From NCBI RefSeq assembly GCF_037975245.1, contig NC_092566.1:13079001-13143000 (forward strand): 64,000 nt of DNA. Direction: 5' to 3'. Under the pieces are notes generated by a model that ran no database searches, was not told the DNA's origin, and saw nothing but the letters and a program-made list of their open reading frames with translations. Positions 39,924 to 55,055 of this stretch are shown here, in pieces (the stretch's first letter is position 1; every line of letters starts with the position of its first letter). The position numbers and the translations under genes were made by a program. Source of the DNA: Apostichopus japonicus. Taxonomy: Eukaryota > Echinodermata > Holothuroidea > Aspidochirotida > Stichopodidae.

Positions 39924-40132
39924 GATATACCGAACGTCGGGCCACAGTCCACTATAGACTTAAATTCTTGGATATATCGAACGTCGGGCCACAGTCCACA
40001 ATATACCTGAATTATTTAATATACCGAACGTCGGGCCATAGTCCACTATAAACTTAAGTTCTTCCACTATAGACTTAAGTTCTTCGATATACCGAAGGTT
40101 GGGGCACAGTCCACTATAGACCTGAATTATTT
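39924..40132. repeat. about 48-bp tandem repeat, four copies
   Basis: Four copies of a unit starting ATATACCGAACGTCGGGCCA, followed by CAGTCCACTATAGACTTAA and a short tail. The third copy carries an internal duplication of the CACTATAGACTTAAGTTCTT part. Confidence 0.9.
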
Positions 40133-40594
40133 GCGCTTTGCCTTATTCTATTGGATCCCTGTTCCTGCCCACCTAACATACTCATACAATCATTGTCCAT
40201 TCATCCTCTTATGATCATATCGTGTCTTTAAAAATGAGTTCAGAATAGCTTTCTAAGTGATATATTAAATGTTACAAGAGTAACTCGAAAGTTGTATTTC
40301 TGTAAAGTGAATCACTAAGATGGAGACCGATCATTGAAGTGAGTACCGGCAGCCTCGTGGAGAGAGAGGCAGGGGGTGGGTGGAGAGAGGTGGAGAGAGA
40401 GGTGGTAAGAGAGGAGAGAGAAAAGAAGAAGACTAGACAACATGGGAACGACTGTCTGCTACAGTACAAGCAAAATGACAATGTGTTAAGGAATAAGATA
40501 AACGTAGTTCCATTTCAATTCATGCGATTCAGTTCAGTAGGTTGCAGAAGCACATCAATTTCTATACAAACTCATTGTATCATTGCTCGAAATG
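40133..40594. other. short unique stretch with a GA-rich patch
   Basis: The purine-rich segment at 40358-40435 (GAGAGAGGTGG-like) keeps opposing frames open on both strands; neither is recognised. Confidence 0.5.
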
Positions 40595-42472
<1,878 letters not shown>

Positions 42473-42807
42473 AAGGCATTGAAGACTCGCCCCAAACCGC
42501 GTGCCGTCCTCTGAAAAATTCCGTTGCTTGGAAGTGATTTTTTTTTCTTGTCGCTACAAAATGCAGACAGTAATGAAACGTGATACCTTGTTGGACCTGG
42601 TATGTCCATCGCTGCTATGTACACTGTGTTGTGGGCATTGACCGTAGCCGCATGTATTGACTGTACACTAGTGTCTAATTACCGACGGTAGCAAGCTGTG
42701 TGTGTATTTTCTGGGATCGATGGTGGTGTCTAACACTTCTGTTACATCTCATTCGAAACTAGGTCAGATTACCGGCATCAGACGTTTCTTTGTGCGCGAG
42801 TCTTCAC
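42473..42807 (+). mobile_element. dispersed repeat, copy A (MITE-like)
   Basis: Same orientation and order as 62887-63240, sharing AAGGCATTGAAGA, ACAGTAATGAAACGTGATAC, TGTACACTAGTGTCTAATTA and CGAAACTAGGTCAGATTACC, with indels between. This copy has an 11-bp inverted match at its ends, TGAAGACTCGC (42480-42490) and GCGAGTCTTCA (42796-42806), suggesting a terminal-inverted-repeat element. No clear target duplication was seen. The frames 42295-42624 (minus) and 42702-42917 (plus) run through it and are not taken as genes. I recall similar repeats in sea cucumber transcripts, unverified. Confidence 0.75.
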
Positions 42808-43171
42808 TCTCTTTAATATACGCAATCTCTCTACCAGAAAATAAACTTTACTTTGACCAGCGGGTCTTCCTATTTATTATTTACGACGGAAAACAGAAAA
42901 ACAATTATAAGCGTTAAAGATGGAACAATATCAAAAGAACGGTTTCTGGTTCCGTTTTAGCATGTTGATTATATATAAGTGATGGTTTAACATGTTTTTC
43001 GTCCTTGATTATGAATGATTTATATTGTGTTTGATCCTAAGGAATATTTTTTATTAAATCATTACTTTAGATATAGACGGGCTAAAATCAGCATCTGCAA
43101 ATGCTGATATACTATTGTATCAATTGTTTATTGCAACAACAAGGTTCAATGCGGTAATGAGATTTTAATGT
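42808..43171. other. short unique stretch, nothing recognised
   Basis: AT-rich, no repeat or gene seen. Confidence 0.5.
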
Positions 43172-43565
43172 AGATATAGATATAGATTAAGATATATATA
43201 ATATAGATATATATATATAGATATAGATATATATATATATATATATATAGATATAGATATCAATATAGATTAAGATTAAGATATAGATATAAATATAGAT
43301 ATAAATAGATATATATCTATATCGATATAGATATATATATAGATATAGATATCGATATATATTTATATAGTAATCGATAATCGATATAGATATCGATAAT
43401 CGATAATCGATAACATATCGATATACATATAGTTATATATATAGATATATATATATATAGGCCTATATATATATCGATATAGATATATATTTATATTGTC
43501 ATCGATATCGATATAGATACCGATAATCGATCAAATATCGATATAGATATATATATATAGATACA

Positions 43566-43608
<43 letters not shown>

Positions 43609-43675
43609 ATAGATATATATTTATATTGTCATCGATATCGATATAGATATCGATAATCGATTTAGATATAGATCT
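43172..43675. repeat. TA/GATA array with ATCGAT palindromes
   Basis: (TA)n mixed with ATAGAT, GATATCGAT and AATCGATAATCGAT words. A block near 43473 (ATCGATATAGATATATATTT and onward) recurs about 130 bp later. The density of the short palindromes GATATC and ATCGAT is high. Confidence 0.93.
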
Positions 43676-46073
43676 AGAAACGTTCAACGTCATAGATTGG
43701 ATTTTAAAAAATCGTCTCAAATCACAGAACTGCCATATTTCAAATCGTACATATCAATGTTGAACGCAGACTATGTACTATTGTGTGGCACGGGTCTGGT
43801 TTGAAATACTCTACTAGACAAACACTATTAATTTATGAGTTTACACAACCAATGACTTATCATTCTAGAAAACACCCCTTGAGAGAGTACCATTCACACT
43901 TACTGCGTTAGTTTCTACACATTGTACATATACATGCCCGGACGCCATGTTTACACTTTAAATTATAACACTTTATCTTACCTTTATCTTACATGGACCC
44001 AAATAAACCAGTAGGGAAACTCATCCTTCTTTAAATGTATCAACGATATTTGCAATTACTTCGTCCTCCCGCTTATCAGAGCACTAATCAATTTATCCTT
44101 CCATTTATCCCTCCTTCCTATTACAAACCCATTTAAAGATTTGAGTCTCTGAATCGGTGAAATGAATGCGCCCAGAGGATAATATGATGAAGTCTATGAT
44201 TCATCGTCTCATTGTTGACCTTAGTAGATATGATCCGTCGACTGCTGCTGGAATCTCCTGGATAAAGTCACCGCTGCTCGAGCATAGCTTAAATCTTTAG
44301 GCAGCTCGGCGATGTTAGGCACACTTTCTACTTCCTGCAGAAGAGGATTGAATGACGGAAACAAATTGCCTAAAGTCTATCAATTTTATACGCTTTTAAG
44401 CCTTCCAGAAAAGTCAAGATATTTTTCTAAGTATCTTTGAAATAATATGTTGAAGAGATGGGCAGGTCGGTAGCCTGGTAAAATTATCTAACAACTGCAT
44501 AATAATGTTCACTGAAATGTTATGCACCGGTAGTAAGACATTTATGTCACTGCATATACATTAACTGCATATCTTCATACTTATTCTGACATGGGAATTT
44601 TCTCGGTATAGACTGTAATTACCGTATCTTTCATTTTTATTCTATTAGACGACAATAAAAGTGGTAAATAAATCCCTTAGGCTAGCATTGATCTGATCGT
44701 CTGAAAATTAGTAAACTTATACTTTTGACCGATATAAACTTGTTTATTTCCCCATGAATTTCTCCTGCTAATTTGTATGGTGAGGAAAATATTGTTCTAA
44801 ACACAGAGTCTAATTGTAAATTGTTTATATAAAAATCGTACTTAATGCTTAAATAAAATAAATCTTAAATGTCACGTGACATTAACCATACAGGAACTTT
44901 ACTCTTGACTCATGCCACTCTCAAATGTTGAATTGGAAGCCACCAGACGTGAAAGTTGTAAACTATAAGCCCTTGCCGGCTTCTCCCACATTCGTAGTCG
45001 CTTAAGCGTCGTAAGCATAAACAGCTTGATAATTAAGTGATTATCTCGGGTTGAACTAAATGTTGATGTTCTAGAAACCTTTGATAGTTCACGGGCAACG
45101 ATGACGTCACTAATTCATCTCATCAACTGTTATTCTCATTAGTATTGATCCATTTAATGATTGAATAATGATTCCATCAAGAATCTGTGCTGGCTTCATA
45201 TTAACAAAACAAAAGACAAATTATACCTAATGCGTTTTTGATGGATTTGTCAATGCGTTGTAACCATATCACGATAACTCAATATTTTGATGTTTGATGA
45301 TAATGTCAAGTGTTGAAGTAACAGTTTCTGTGTTGAAAATGAAAGTACATGATTTCACTAATTAAATAGTAACTTTATTTTCTGATAGTTACACCTGGCT
45401 TGCCAAATTTTCTGGCAGTGTTACATATGTTTCTATGTAAATTCACATACCTTGCTTGCTTCTTCTCAACCAGAAAAGGAAGCAATACTTCTTTGTTTAT
45501 TTGTGTGTGAGTTTTATTGTTACCGCAGTAGGTTATATTTTTAAGTGACTTACTATTACTTACAACTTACTTTTTTATATATCTATGTACAAATACTGTG
45601 CATATTAAATGTGAAATCAAACTCTTGTGTTGCGTGTTAATATATTTCTGTTCCGTGTGAGGTGGATCGGATTCTTCTACGGTAGGTAGCCACCTCGTTA
45701 TAAGTCAAAGTACTTTATCATATCTGTGATTAACATCGGTAAACGGTTGGATGGCTTGGCTGGGATGCATTTGTAAGATGGATCATCTTATTTGAATAAT
45801 AAAGTTACTGTCACGAAATAATTATATGATATCACTGCGTTAACATGTAAACAGGGGCATGAGTATTACGATATATTAAATAGAAGATTTGTTAAGCTTT
45901 TAGTTTTAACATTTGACGTGTGGTTATGTCACATGTCCATAGTGGGTGATTTTATTTATTATTATTTTGATGGTGAAAGAAAACCATTGACAGTGATAAC
46001 GTGTTTAAGTTGTGTACGCTATTACCAGATAACTTACAAACACTCTTCTAGAAAAGAAAGTGAACAGAGTAGT
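43676..46073. other. unique sequence, nothing recognised
   Basis: No frame of 60 codons or more until one that enters the next array (45918-46115). No RNA gene or repeat seen. Confidence 0.55.
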
Positions 46074-46450
46074 GAATCTGGACTGTCAGACTTGATTCTG
46101 GACTATCAGATTTGATTCTGGACTGTCAGATTTGATTCTGGACTGTCACACTTGGGTCTGGACTGACAGACTTGATTCTGGACTGACAGACTTGATTCTG
46201 GGCTGTCGTACTTGATTCTGGACTGTCATACTTGATTCTGGACTGTCATACTTGGTTCTGGACTGTCAGATTTGATTCTGGACTGTCACACTTGACTTGA
46301 TTCTGTACTGACAGACTTGATTCTGGACTGTCATACTTGGTTCTGGACTGTCAGATTTGATTCTGGACTGTCACACTTGACTTGATTCTGTACTGACAGA
46401 CTTGATTCTGGACTGTCGTACTTGATTCTGGACAATCAGACTTGATTCTG
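46074..46450. repeat. 20-bp minisatellite (TTGATTCTGGACTGTCAGAC)n
   Basis: About 18 copies. Variants alternate GTCAGA, GTCATA, GTCACA and GACAGA. A block with an extra ACTTG (CACACTTGACTTGATTCTG) occurs twice, 85 bp apart (about 46287 and 46372), showing block duplication. Confidence 0.94.
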
Positions 46451-47582
46451 ATGGCTATTAATAACAGTACACAACATTTTTGCTGAGAAACGTTATTTAT
46501 ATCTATGTTGTTATGCACATCTAGGCTAGAAAAGAATTTTGAAATGGTTAAATGACCTGATTTTGTATTCAATGTCAAAAATATCCTGTAAAGTAAAGTT
46601 GTGCAGCATACGACATAAGCCTGCTCCCAACAAGTTGATTGCTACTATATATGTAAGGGTTATTGTGTCTGTATATAATACAACATAGGTAGTGAAATTG
46701 CTCGTGTCACTTCATAAGTATAGAAGCTTCCAAGAGCCAAATATTTCAAAAGGAAACATAAAGGTTTGGGGTTAATGAGGCATTTTGTCAAAGTATTGAC
46801 GGCAATCTGTTTGGAAACGCTCCATGGCTTCCAAACGAGTCTGTCTTTCTAATTATGAAGCAGAAATGTTCATTCCTTCGTTATACAGACAAAGCATGAC
46901 ATAAACAAAAAAGGTTGGTCAAGTTGAGTTGAAGTTCTTTTGCACTTTTTGGGGTGAATTTGTTTTTGCTTAAAAAAAATAGAACTGATCAGGATTGATA
47001 AGGAAGGCATTACTTCAAAATGACTTTGGTTAGAGCTGAGTGATTTTCTAGGTTGTAGTTGAAGAGTTATTTAAATAACTTGACAGTTTCATTGACAGAG
47101 CATACAAACTTAACATAATTTGTGGGACACGATCCATTTTAAATTGGGCTAAAAATTTTATAGCTGTCAAATTAGGAACCATCAACTTATTACAGTAGCC
47201 ATGACATAGATACATTCACGGGTATCTAATTATCTGGTCAAAAGTTATAAATTTACAGAAAGTACAAGATTGGCCTTTGAGACAAAACTTACAGAACAAA
47301 TGACCCATAATTGGCTTGTATTCTTTCCCGTTTTATGTTCTAAGTTTCTAAGTTCTAAGACCATTACTGCAAATGTAGAGATAAAATGACAAAGGAGGAT
47401 TTTTGGAGTCGTTTAATGAACTTTAAAGTAATATTAACTGTAAATTGCCTGCACAAGTTAAATATATTTTCCGTTACAATATTTTAGTTTCTCTGGAAGT
47501 CAAGCTAAATTTTAAAAACAAAATTCTTATAGCTATTGTTTGTAGCAACTATGAGACTACATGTGTACAACAAAGACTAGTG
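46451..47582. other. unique sequence, nothing recognised
   Basis: No repeat, RNA gene or recognisable frame. Confidence 0.55.
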
Positions 47583-47715
47583 AAACCGCGTTATACATAT
47601 ACAGACCTCACTGTACATTGCCATTGTTAAACCTCGTTGTGCATATACATACCTCACTGTACATTGACATTGTTAAACCTCGTTGTACAAATACAAACCT
47701 CATTGAACCGTCACA
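47583..47715. repeat. 46-bp tandem repeat, about three copies
   Basis: CCTCACTGTACATTG recurs at 47606 and 47652, with a diverged third copy from 47698 (46-bp steps). AACCTCGTTGTACATATACA-like sequence lies between. The opposing frames over it are not taken as genes. Confidence 0.88.
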
Positions 47716-48416
47716 AAGTGTAATCACTCTTAACATATACACCAACCAAGACTGGTGAAACCTATAATTTCGAGGCAACTGGCGCTTTGGGTTTCTCCTT
47801 AATGATGTATGTAATGAACAGTTTTTTTCCCTTTTGAATCTTAATGTTATATTAAGAATTTGAAAGGAACTCATTTATTGTGAATATCATTTGGCTTTGT
47901 TCGAAAATGACTGAACACAAACCGCATATTTAAGAATTCAAATACAGAAGTAAAATCCACGCCATTTCCCACACCGTTAATAGGACTTCAGACTCATTTG
48001 ACACGCCGACAGGACTGTTCAAACTTTTGTATGTGTATCATACAAATAAACCTTTACCGTACTGAAACTGTGAGGTGTAAGACATTAGCTTAAGATAACT
48101 CTTATATCGCAGCTTTCGAAAAACGCCAAGAAAACTATAAATACAACCAAGAATTTAGACCTTAAATTAGGAGATATCATCCAATTATTTTTGTATACCC
48201 TTTGTCATTGTTATACCATCTTTCGAAAAGAAATCAAGGTTTTACGGCCATTTTGATCGATAAACCTAACATCATGTGAAATGTTGTGCCTTTATCTCAG
48301 CTGTCGCTTGTAACAAATTTACTGCCAGTGTACGTTGGGGAAAAAACTATTTTTCTTCCCTTCTAATCCTTAAAACTCTTTAGTTAATAATAAGGCTTTC
48401 ACGGCAGTTTTAGTTC

Positions 48417-48418
<2 letters not shown>
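47716..48418. other. unique sequence, nothing recognised
   Basis: Featureless AT-rich DNA. Confidence 0.55.

Positions 48419-48468
<50 letters not shown>
48419..48468. repeat. (TA)n microsatellite
   Basis: About 25 TA units without interruption. Confidence 0.98.
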
Positions 48469-48471
<3 letters not shown>

Positions 48472-50985
48472 ACATCTTAGTGTACACTATAAAAGGGTTG
48501 AATTGAAAGTCAATTTCAACATTCATGTCCAATTCAGATAATGTTTTACGTCATAACTTTCATGTACATGGGATTATTTCTTCCGATGAAATAAACCTCC
48601 ATATTCGAAATGACAATCTTTAATTGTGCCCCCTACCCTCAGTGAAAGTTGTGTCACACCTTCTAGGTGTTGCAATTAAACCTTTCAAAAACCGCTCTTT
48701 ACTCGGCAGTCTCTGGAGATTTATCAAGTAAGGGATACAATGTTTGTTCACACTTGCCTGCTAATATTGCTTCATGCTTGAATTAACCATTAATTGACGC
48801 TCTTGAAGACAAGATATCCCGTTTGCTTAGGAGACTCTTTTTGAAGTGAACTTTTCATTAAATCATGCAAAACAAATCCGACCCAGTTTTCTTGTCATTT
48901 AAAGTGAGACGATAAAAGTACTAAATTTTCTAAATTACACTGAATTGGGATGTATGCTACGTCATTATAATAAAATATACTTTAAACATGATGCCAAGAG
49001 GCAGGTTTCGTTACAGGAGACCAGAAACACCTTTTGGGGGATGGGAAGGGGAAGGAAAGAACGCTCTGCTTGGCGCTTCTTAACTTAAGAAGAGTAAAGA
49101 TACGTAAAATTCAAGGAATGATGCATTTGTTGTTTATTGTGTAACAGTGTAGCTGCCACAAAAAGACGTATTTAGCCGAATCGCTCGTTCAGAAACATTT
49201 TTTGTAAAACATGACGCTGTATTCGTGTTCATAAGTGTTTCGCATCTTGTGAAGACGGCCGACTGTTTCTATCAAGGGATTACAACCCACACCAGTTATT
49301 ACGGCAGTTGCTGTGAGGCTTACCCTTGAAAATGAAAATATTCATTATGTAGTGTTGGTGGAACTCTGCAGGTGCAATGAATCTGCCATTGGGATATTAT
49401 TGCCCCCCCCCCCCCCCTCTCCCCGAAATACTGAAAAAGAAAAAACTTCAGGCATGATATAAGATAGATGGTTCCGCTTTAAAGAAGGTTAATGCTAAGG
49501 CAATATCATTATATCTATCACTTCCCTTTATTGCCCTCCCACCTAAAAAGTCTTTAAAATTACAATAAAAGTTCATTTCGACGAGATATACATCAGTGTT
49601 GTGACAATAAAATTGCTTTTCGAGGATTTATAACCACACTATCCGTACCATGAAATGGTTTGTTATTAGAGTGTTCTTTGACTATAATTATGGTAACTGG
49701 TCAACTGTCTGACGTAGATGTAAAAGAGTAAATATCAGTAATAGATACGAATAAATGAATAATACGTCATGTGTAAGGTCTAATGCTAAACAACACTAAA
49801 TATGTAGTACATGAATGCACAGTTGTTCACTATATACTTTACTTCCGTAGTATACCATAACGTATAAAGCGATATTTTGGCTGACAACCTGTTTGCTCCT
49901 TTATAATAACATAAAGAGCTACATTTGAATTACTCATGGTAAAAGGATGTTTCAATTTTGTTATCATATTGCTTTCGTAGTCGTTGGAATAATTAATGTT
50001 TTAACAGTACTTGCACGTTTTTAAAGTAAATGTATACTTATCCTATACATCTTGATTAGCCACAGTGACCAGTGTACAAATGTGTTAATTTCTGAAAATC
50101 AAACGATAGTCGTAAAATATGACTGGTATATGATCCATTCGGGGTATTTAACAAATCCTTTGCAATTTAAGCAGATTATTACGCATGTCACTCGGTCAGC
50201 TTCTGACGTGAGAGAAGAGAAAAAGGCTAAGAACAGTTTTACGACAGTTTATCGATTTCAGATAACGATTTAAGGTGTAAATATAATTTAGCTATATCTC
50301 CCAATAATTAATTAGCGTAAAGATAGAATGCACAGTACATTATTGTCTTTAGTATATTAAATGTCTATTTAAGGATACTTAGCGTCAAGTAACATATTAA
50401 TATATAAGATAAAAAATACATGAATGTTATATAGATAGGTTATTTTTTATACGGTCTGTCGGTGAATTTTGATATGAAATATCACGTCTTACAATATCTG
50501 GAAAGGCTATAGCCGATTATCACTGAATCTTCGTCGTCTGGGATTTAAATTCCAAAGAATTTCTAATTAACCAATGTATTGTAAACGAAAATTAATCAAT
50601 GAAGGTACAACATGATGAGATGTAAACAAAAGTCTCTGTTACACAACGTTATATTGATCTGTTAGGGTTAGGGTTCCACCATTATTGCTACATTTCTGTG
50701 CATGCACATGCTGTCATCGAAGATATTGAATAATCTTGTCATTAATTCCATTTTACACATCGCCTCATATTGTAAGGGGTCCAAATTTTGATTGAAGTAA
50801 ATATATCGATATCTTAAGAATAATATAAGATAAGAGATCAATTTATATAAAAAAAATCCAAATATTGTAAATAAACCTGAGTATTAAAATTTGAGTGATA
50901 ATGAACTCAAGAAACTTTCAGTCCACAGTTAAGCTCGATTTAAAAGTATAATATCTCAGTTTGTATGATGCTACCACTGGCTGGT
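48469..50985. other. unique sequence, nothing recognised
   Basis: A long C run lies at about 49404-49417. Two TTAGGG units at 50662-50673 are too few to call an interstitial telomere. The 73-codon plus frame at 50052-50273 has no recognisable domain. Confidence 0.5.
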
Positions 50986-50989
50986 ATCA

Positions 50990-51305
50990 TTGACAGTCTA
51001 AACACTTATACTGTGGAGATATACAGTGTCATGTTAAACGCTGATACCAGTAGGCTATGCCTTAACACTGTACTGTATGTCCTGAAAAGGTAAACACCAA
51101 TCATTGCTAGGAAGACATTGATAGGCTAAACAGTGATATTATCTGTGTATACAATGACGTGTTGAACACTGATACCATTAGGCTATACCTGTAAACACTG
51201 TGAAATATAGTAACAGGAAGCTAAACACTGATAATGTCAGGGAAAAAACATTGATACGCTAAACACTGATTATATGAGGAAAAAAATAATAAGCCAAACA
51301 CTTCG
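50990..51305. repeat. diverged repeat with AACACTGATA words
   Basis: Words such as TAAACGCTGATACCAGTAGG, GAACACTGATACCATTAGG, CTAAACACTGATAATG and CTAAACACTGATTATATGAGG recur at irregular 50-90-bp spacing, and GGCTATGCC/GGCTATACC follows two of them. It reads as an old, decayed tandem repeat. Confidence 0.5.
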
Positions 51306-54300
51306 TAGGATTTATATGAGGTAACTTCGGAAGAATCTATCACGACTCTATCAGGATTATTTTTGCTGAAGCTTATAGACTTAGACCGTTCTTCTGCTTA
51401 CAACGAATTCCTGTGACGTCTGATCTTTAATGGAAATATATACTATATTCATAGTTACATTTCTCTATGATTTGGGCATTTTGTAGCCAATAGAGACGCT
51501 GTATCGCATTTTATATATAGACATAAATCGATTCATCTCCCAAAGATAGCTATAGTCTGAATCTTATCTTCAGTTTCGTTCCTCTGAAACTGATGAACCG
51601 GAGAAGTTGTTTCCTCACGACAAATTGACCTGTACAGAAATGCCCAATCAAATCGGCAACAAAATGTTCATATTGATATGTAAGGAAGGAGAATTAGAGG
51701 TGCCGAGTTGTAAAATGTTTGCAAAACAAGTCAAATCTGAATCACTAGAAGTAGTATTTGTGTGTGTGTCTAATATCTTTAAAAATAGTTAATGTATCGG
51801 CATTATGCTATCCAGTCATATACACATATTTACTGATTATATGGGTAGTTTCTTCCGCGACATGAAGACGAACTATGAAACATTGACTTTGGCCATGAGT
51901 CTTCTACAACACAAATGTTTACGTTTCATTTATTCACTGTGCATTAGTATGTAAAGTGGCTGGGAGTGTATCTTTTGCTATGAGAGAAGACTGAGACTCT
52001 GCCATCGACTTCCACACTGCCATCGACTGCCACACTGCCATCGACCTGTGCTCTCTCCACCTCTCTCTCTCTCTGTCTCTGCATCATCCTCTCTCTTCTC
52101 TCTCACAGTGTTAGGCAGTTGTATTCTAAAAGCAAAATCTACAATGATGACCTTTGAACTGACACAGAAAATAGTTGCCAACTGTGATTTACCGTCACTT
52201 TTCCAGTTTATAAAGAAATCAAAACTGTCGCTGCGTGCACCGATTAAACAGTAAGTCTGTCCTAAGGAAGGTATTAGCCTAGATTTATTATTCGTCACTA
52301 CGCGTGCGTGGGTACCATTCACAGCGACCACTCTACTATACCTACATGTCTGGATATAAATAAATGAACAACGGAAGGTATGCTGAAACATGAAAAGAAA
52401 TATATGTTACCGACATACCTTCAAACCGAACTAATCCTTAAACGCCATTTCAAAGCTATTGAATATTAATCACATAAGGAGAGCCTTACCACGCACGTAT
52501 CAAGGTCGCCACCTTACTCCCTACCAGCGATATATTTCTCTATACACATTTACGTAGCCTATTACGTATGAAGAACGGAGACATCCGATTGAGTTTTCGT
52601 ACGGAAAACAATTATTGACATTACTTCCCAAACCACAAGAACGTCTGAAACGTTCACAAAAAACAAAAAACAAATCGAAATGTTATGATTTTGAGAGCAG
52701 ATAGGGATAGGAACGAAGCAAATTAATATTCTCGCGTTATTCTCTCAGGCCAGATGAGGCAAATGAACCGACAAGAGGCGAAAGGTGAACGGCCTGAGCT
52801 AGTAGAGTTAAGTGGTTTGCCTTCCTCTGCTCCCAATTCAGCGTTCTCTGTTTGTAAGAACCTTTCTCGCCACCAGGAAGTAATTAAATCCTTTCTCTCT
52901 AGCTCACCAAGTTAGGTTTTTGCTTTCCCTCGTATCGCCATGGGGAACTGACTTAGTACTCAGGCTTATCATCTAGAACAAATCATAATTTCATGAGGAA
53001 CTTTATTTTATGGTATTGGGAAACAAAATTAAATACATGTTCCATACTCACCTTTTACGTATTCTAATTGAATTGTGCGATACCTGTACATGAGGTAATA
53101 AGATACTAGCAGGTGTAATATATTTCACTGTGTTAGGCTACATTGATCAAAGAACAACTGTTTCGTCTTGTGTGGATGAATACAACCACGAATCATGACC
53201 AAATTGGAATCGTAATCTGCATTGGTACTTCAGGATATACAAAGGTGTCAAACTGTTCTTGGGTTCTGCTATTTCCAAAATAGTTGGATTTCGTACAATG
53301 TTTTCTTAATTATAAGGATTTGTGATCTATATGAACGGAAACTAGACATCAGTATTCAATCTCACGTGATCAGAACTAAATATACCGATTCACTTGGTGT
53401 GTGCAATATTGTAGGTAGACACTATCAAGACTATATAAAAATATGTTCGTGTTATTTTAATTACCCCTTCCTCCCCCCCCCCCTACACCCACCCTCACCC
53501 CTTACAACGTATACGATTTTCATTTATATCATGCGCTTCATGGTAGAGTCCAGATTTTCACGCAATCGTGACTGCGATACATACAAATAGTAGAATAGAA
53601 GTAAGGAAGCAATTAATGTTTTCGTCTGTTTACAAGTAATCCAAAGAAATAGATAAGCAAACAAACTTTAGAGCAACAAGCAGAAAGGTTAAGAATATGT
53701 TTACAATGAATCCTGATATAGTTTAATTTAGTCCTCGTAAGCATCATGATAATGTCAAAACGATAGAAAACAACTTATTTTGCACTGACAGTGAACGTTG
53801 ATGAGCATGTGTTTAATATTTCAAATACTTATACGTCCTTGTCGGATGACGTGTGCTTAATCGCGAATAGTGTGAATGAATATATAGACAGTTATGTCGC
53901 ACTAATTTGTTATACCTTGTTTGTTATCTAACAGTATGTTACACGGGGCATTTCTCACTATACCGATTTCTAGTTTCAATATTTATATTTAAAATTGAAC
54001 GTCAGAGCAGTCAATTTGTTGGTCTGAAAAATTTCATTTGGAGCGATTTTATCGCAACTTTCTTCTCTGTAAGAGAAAAATCATTAAAATTGTATGTCCA
54101 TGACCTCCCCCCAGATGAGTCTATGGAGGTTAAAGGCATCCGTGCGTATTCTGCTGTGATTTGCCTTTACGCTCCAATGAGGGGTTTGTTTATGTGATTG
54201 TCTGACTATAGATTTTGAGGGATCAGCAGCGCAAAAAGAAAATTGAAACAATTTTATTTTAGCCAAAATGTCGACTGTTGATGTACGAGTAAAAACGTGC

Positions 54301-54537
54301 ATAGCTGATAAAGCAATTTTTTTTCGTCTATATTTTAACATTGTGACTTTTGTAAATGAACTTGAAGAGTGTATAGAAGACAGATTGACTATAGACCGAA
54401 GGCATTATACGAATTGGGACGTCAAATTTGGGGATTTAGTTTCAAACTTGAATCATATCTAGTTCGATTTTTCAACCAGCTGCAATGTCCAGTGCAAACT
54501 CTACCAACCCTTACACAGGTTAAACTTCAATCTGTAA
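51306..54537. other. unique sequence with a CT-rich tract and a weak exon candidate
   Basis: A TCTC-rich tract lies at 52050-52108, next to three CTGCCATCGACTGCCACA-like repeats at 52000-52045. A more GC-rich frame at 52749-52915 is discussed as a finding. A C-rich run lies at 53465-53505. Frames at 51978-52391 (minus), 53222-53590, 53907-54197 and 54268-54462 (plus) show no recognisable domain. Confidence 0.45.
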
Positions 54538-55055
54538 GTTTTATAGTTGACTGTTCTGTCGTTGCTATTACGTTGCTGTATAGTTGACTGTTCTGCCGTT
54601 GCTAGTACTTTGTTTTATAGTTGACTGTTCTGTTGTTGCTAGTACTTTATTTATAGTTGACTGTTCTGTCGTTGCTAGTACTTTGTTTTATAGTTGACTG
54701 TTCTGTCGTTGCTAGTACTTTGTTTTATAGTTGACTGTTCTGTCGTTGCTATTACGTTGCTGTATAGTTGACTGTTCTGCCGTTGCTAGTACTTTGTTTT
54801 ATAGTTGACTGTTCTGTCGTTGCTAGTACTTTATTTATAGTTGACTGTTCTGTCGTTGCTAGTACTTTGTTTTATAGTTGACTGTTCTGTCGTTGCTAGT
54901 ACTTTGTTTTATAGTTGACTGTTCTGTCGTTGCTAGTACTTTGTTTTATAGTTGACTGTTCTGTCGTTGCTAGTACTTTATTTATAGTTGACTGTTCTGT
55001 CGTTGCTAGTTCTTTGTTTTATAGTTGACTGTTCTGTCGTTGCTAGTACTTTGTT
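54538..55055. repeat. 37-bp minisatellite with a 184-bp higher-order repeat
   Basis: About 14 copies of a 36-37-bp unit containing ATAGTTGACTGTTCTGTCGT followed by TGCTAGTACTTTGTTTT. The variant ATTACGTTGCTGTA occurs at 54567 and 54751 with the same following order of variants, so five units (184 bp) were duplicated as a block. Confidence 0.96.

Noticed and set aside
50662-50675. TTAGGGTTAGGG telomere-like sequence
   Set aside because: Only two units; expected by chance or from decay and too short to call an interstitial telomere.
51978-52391. 137-codon minus-strand frame
   Set aside because: Its C-terminal part is the CT-rich tract and a short CGACTGCCACA repeat; the rest shows no domain.
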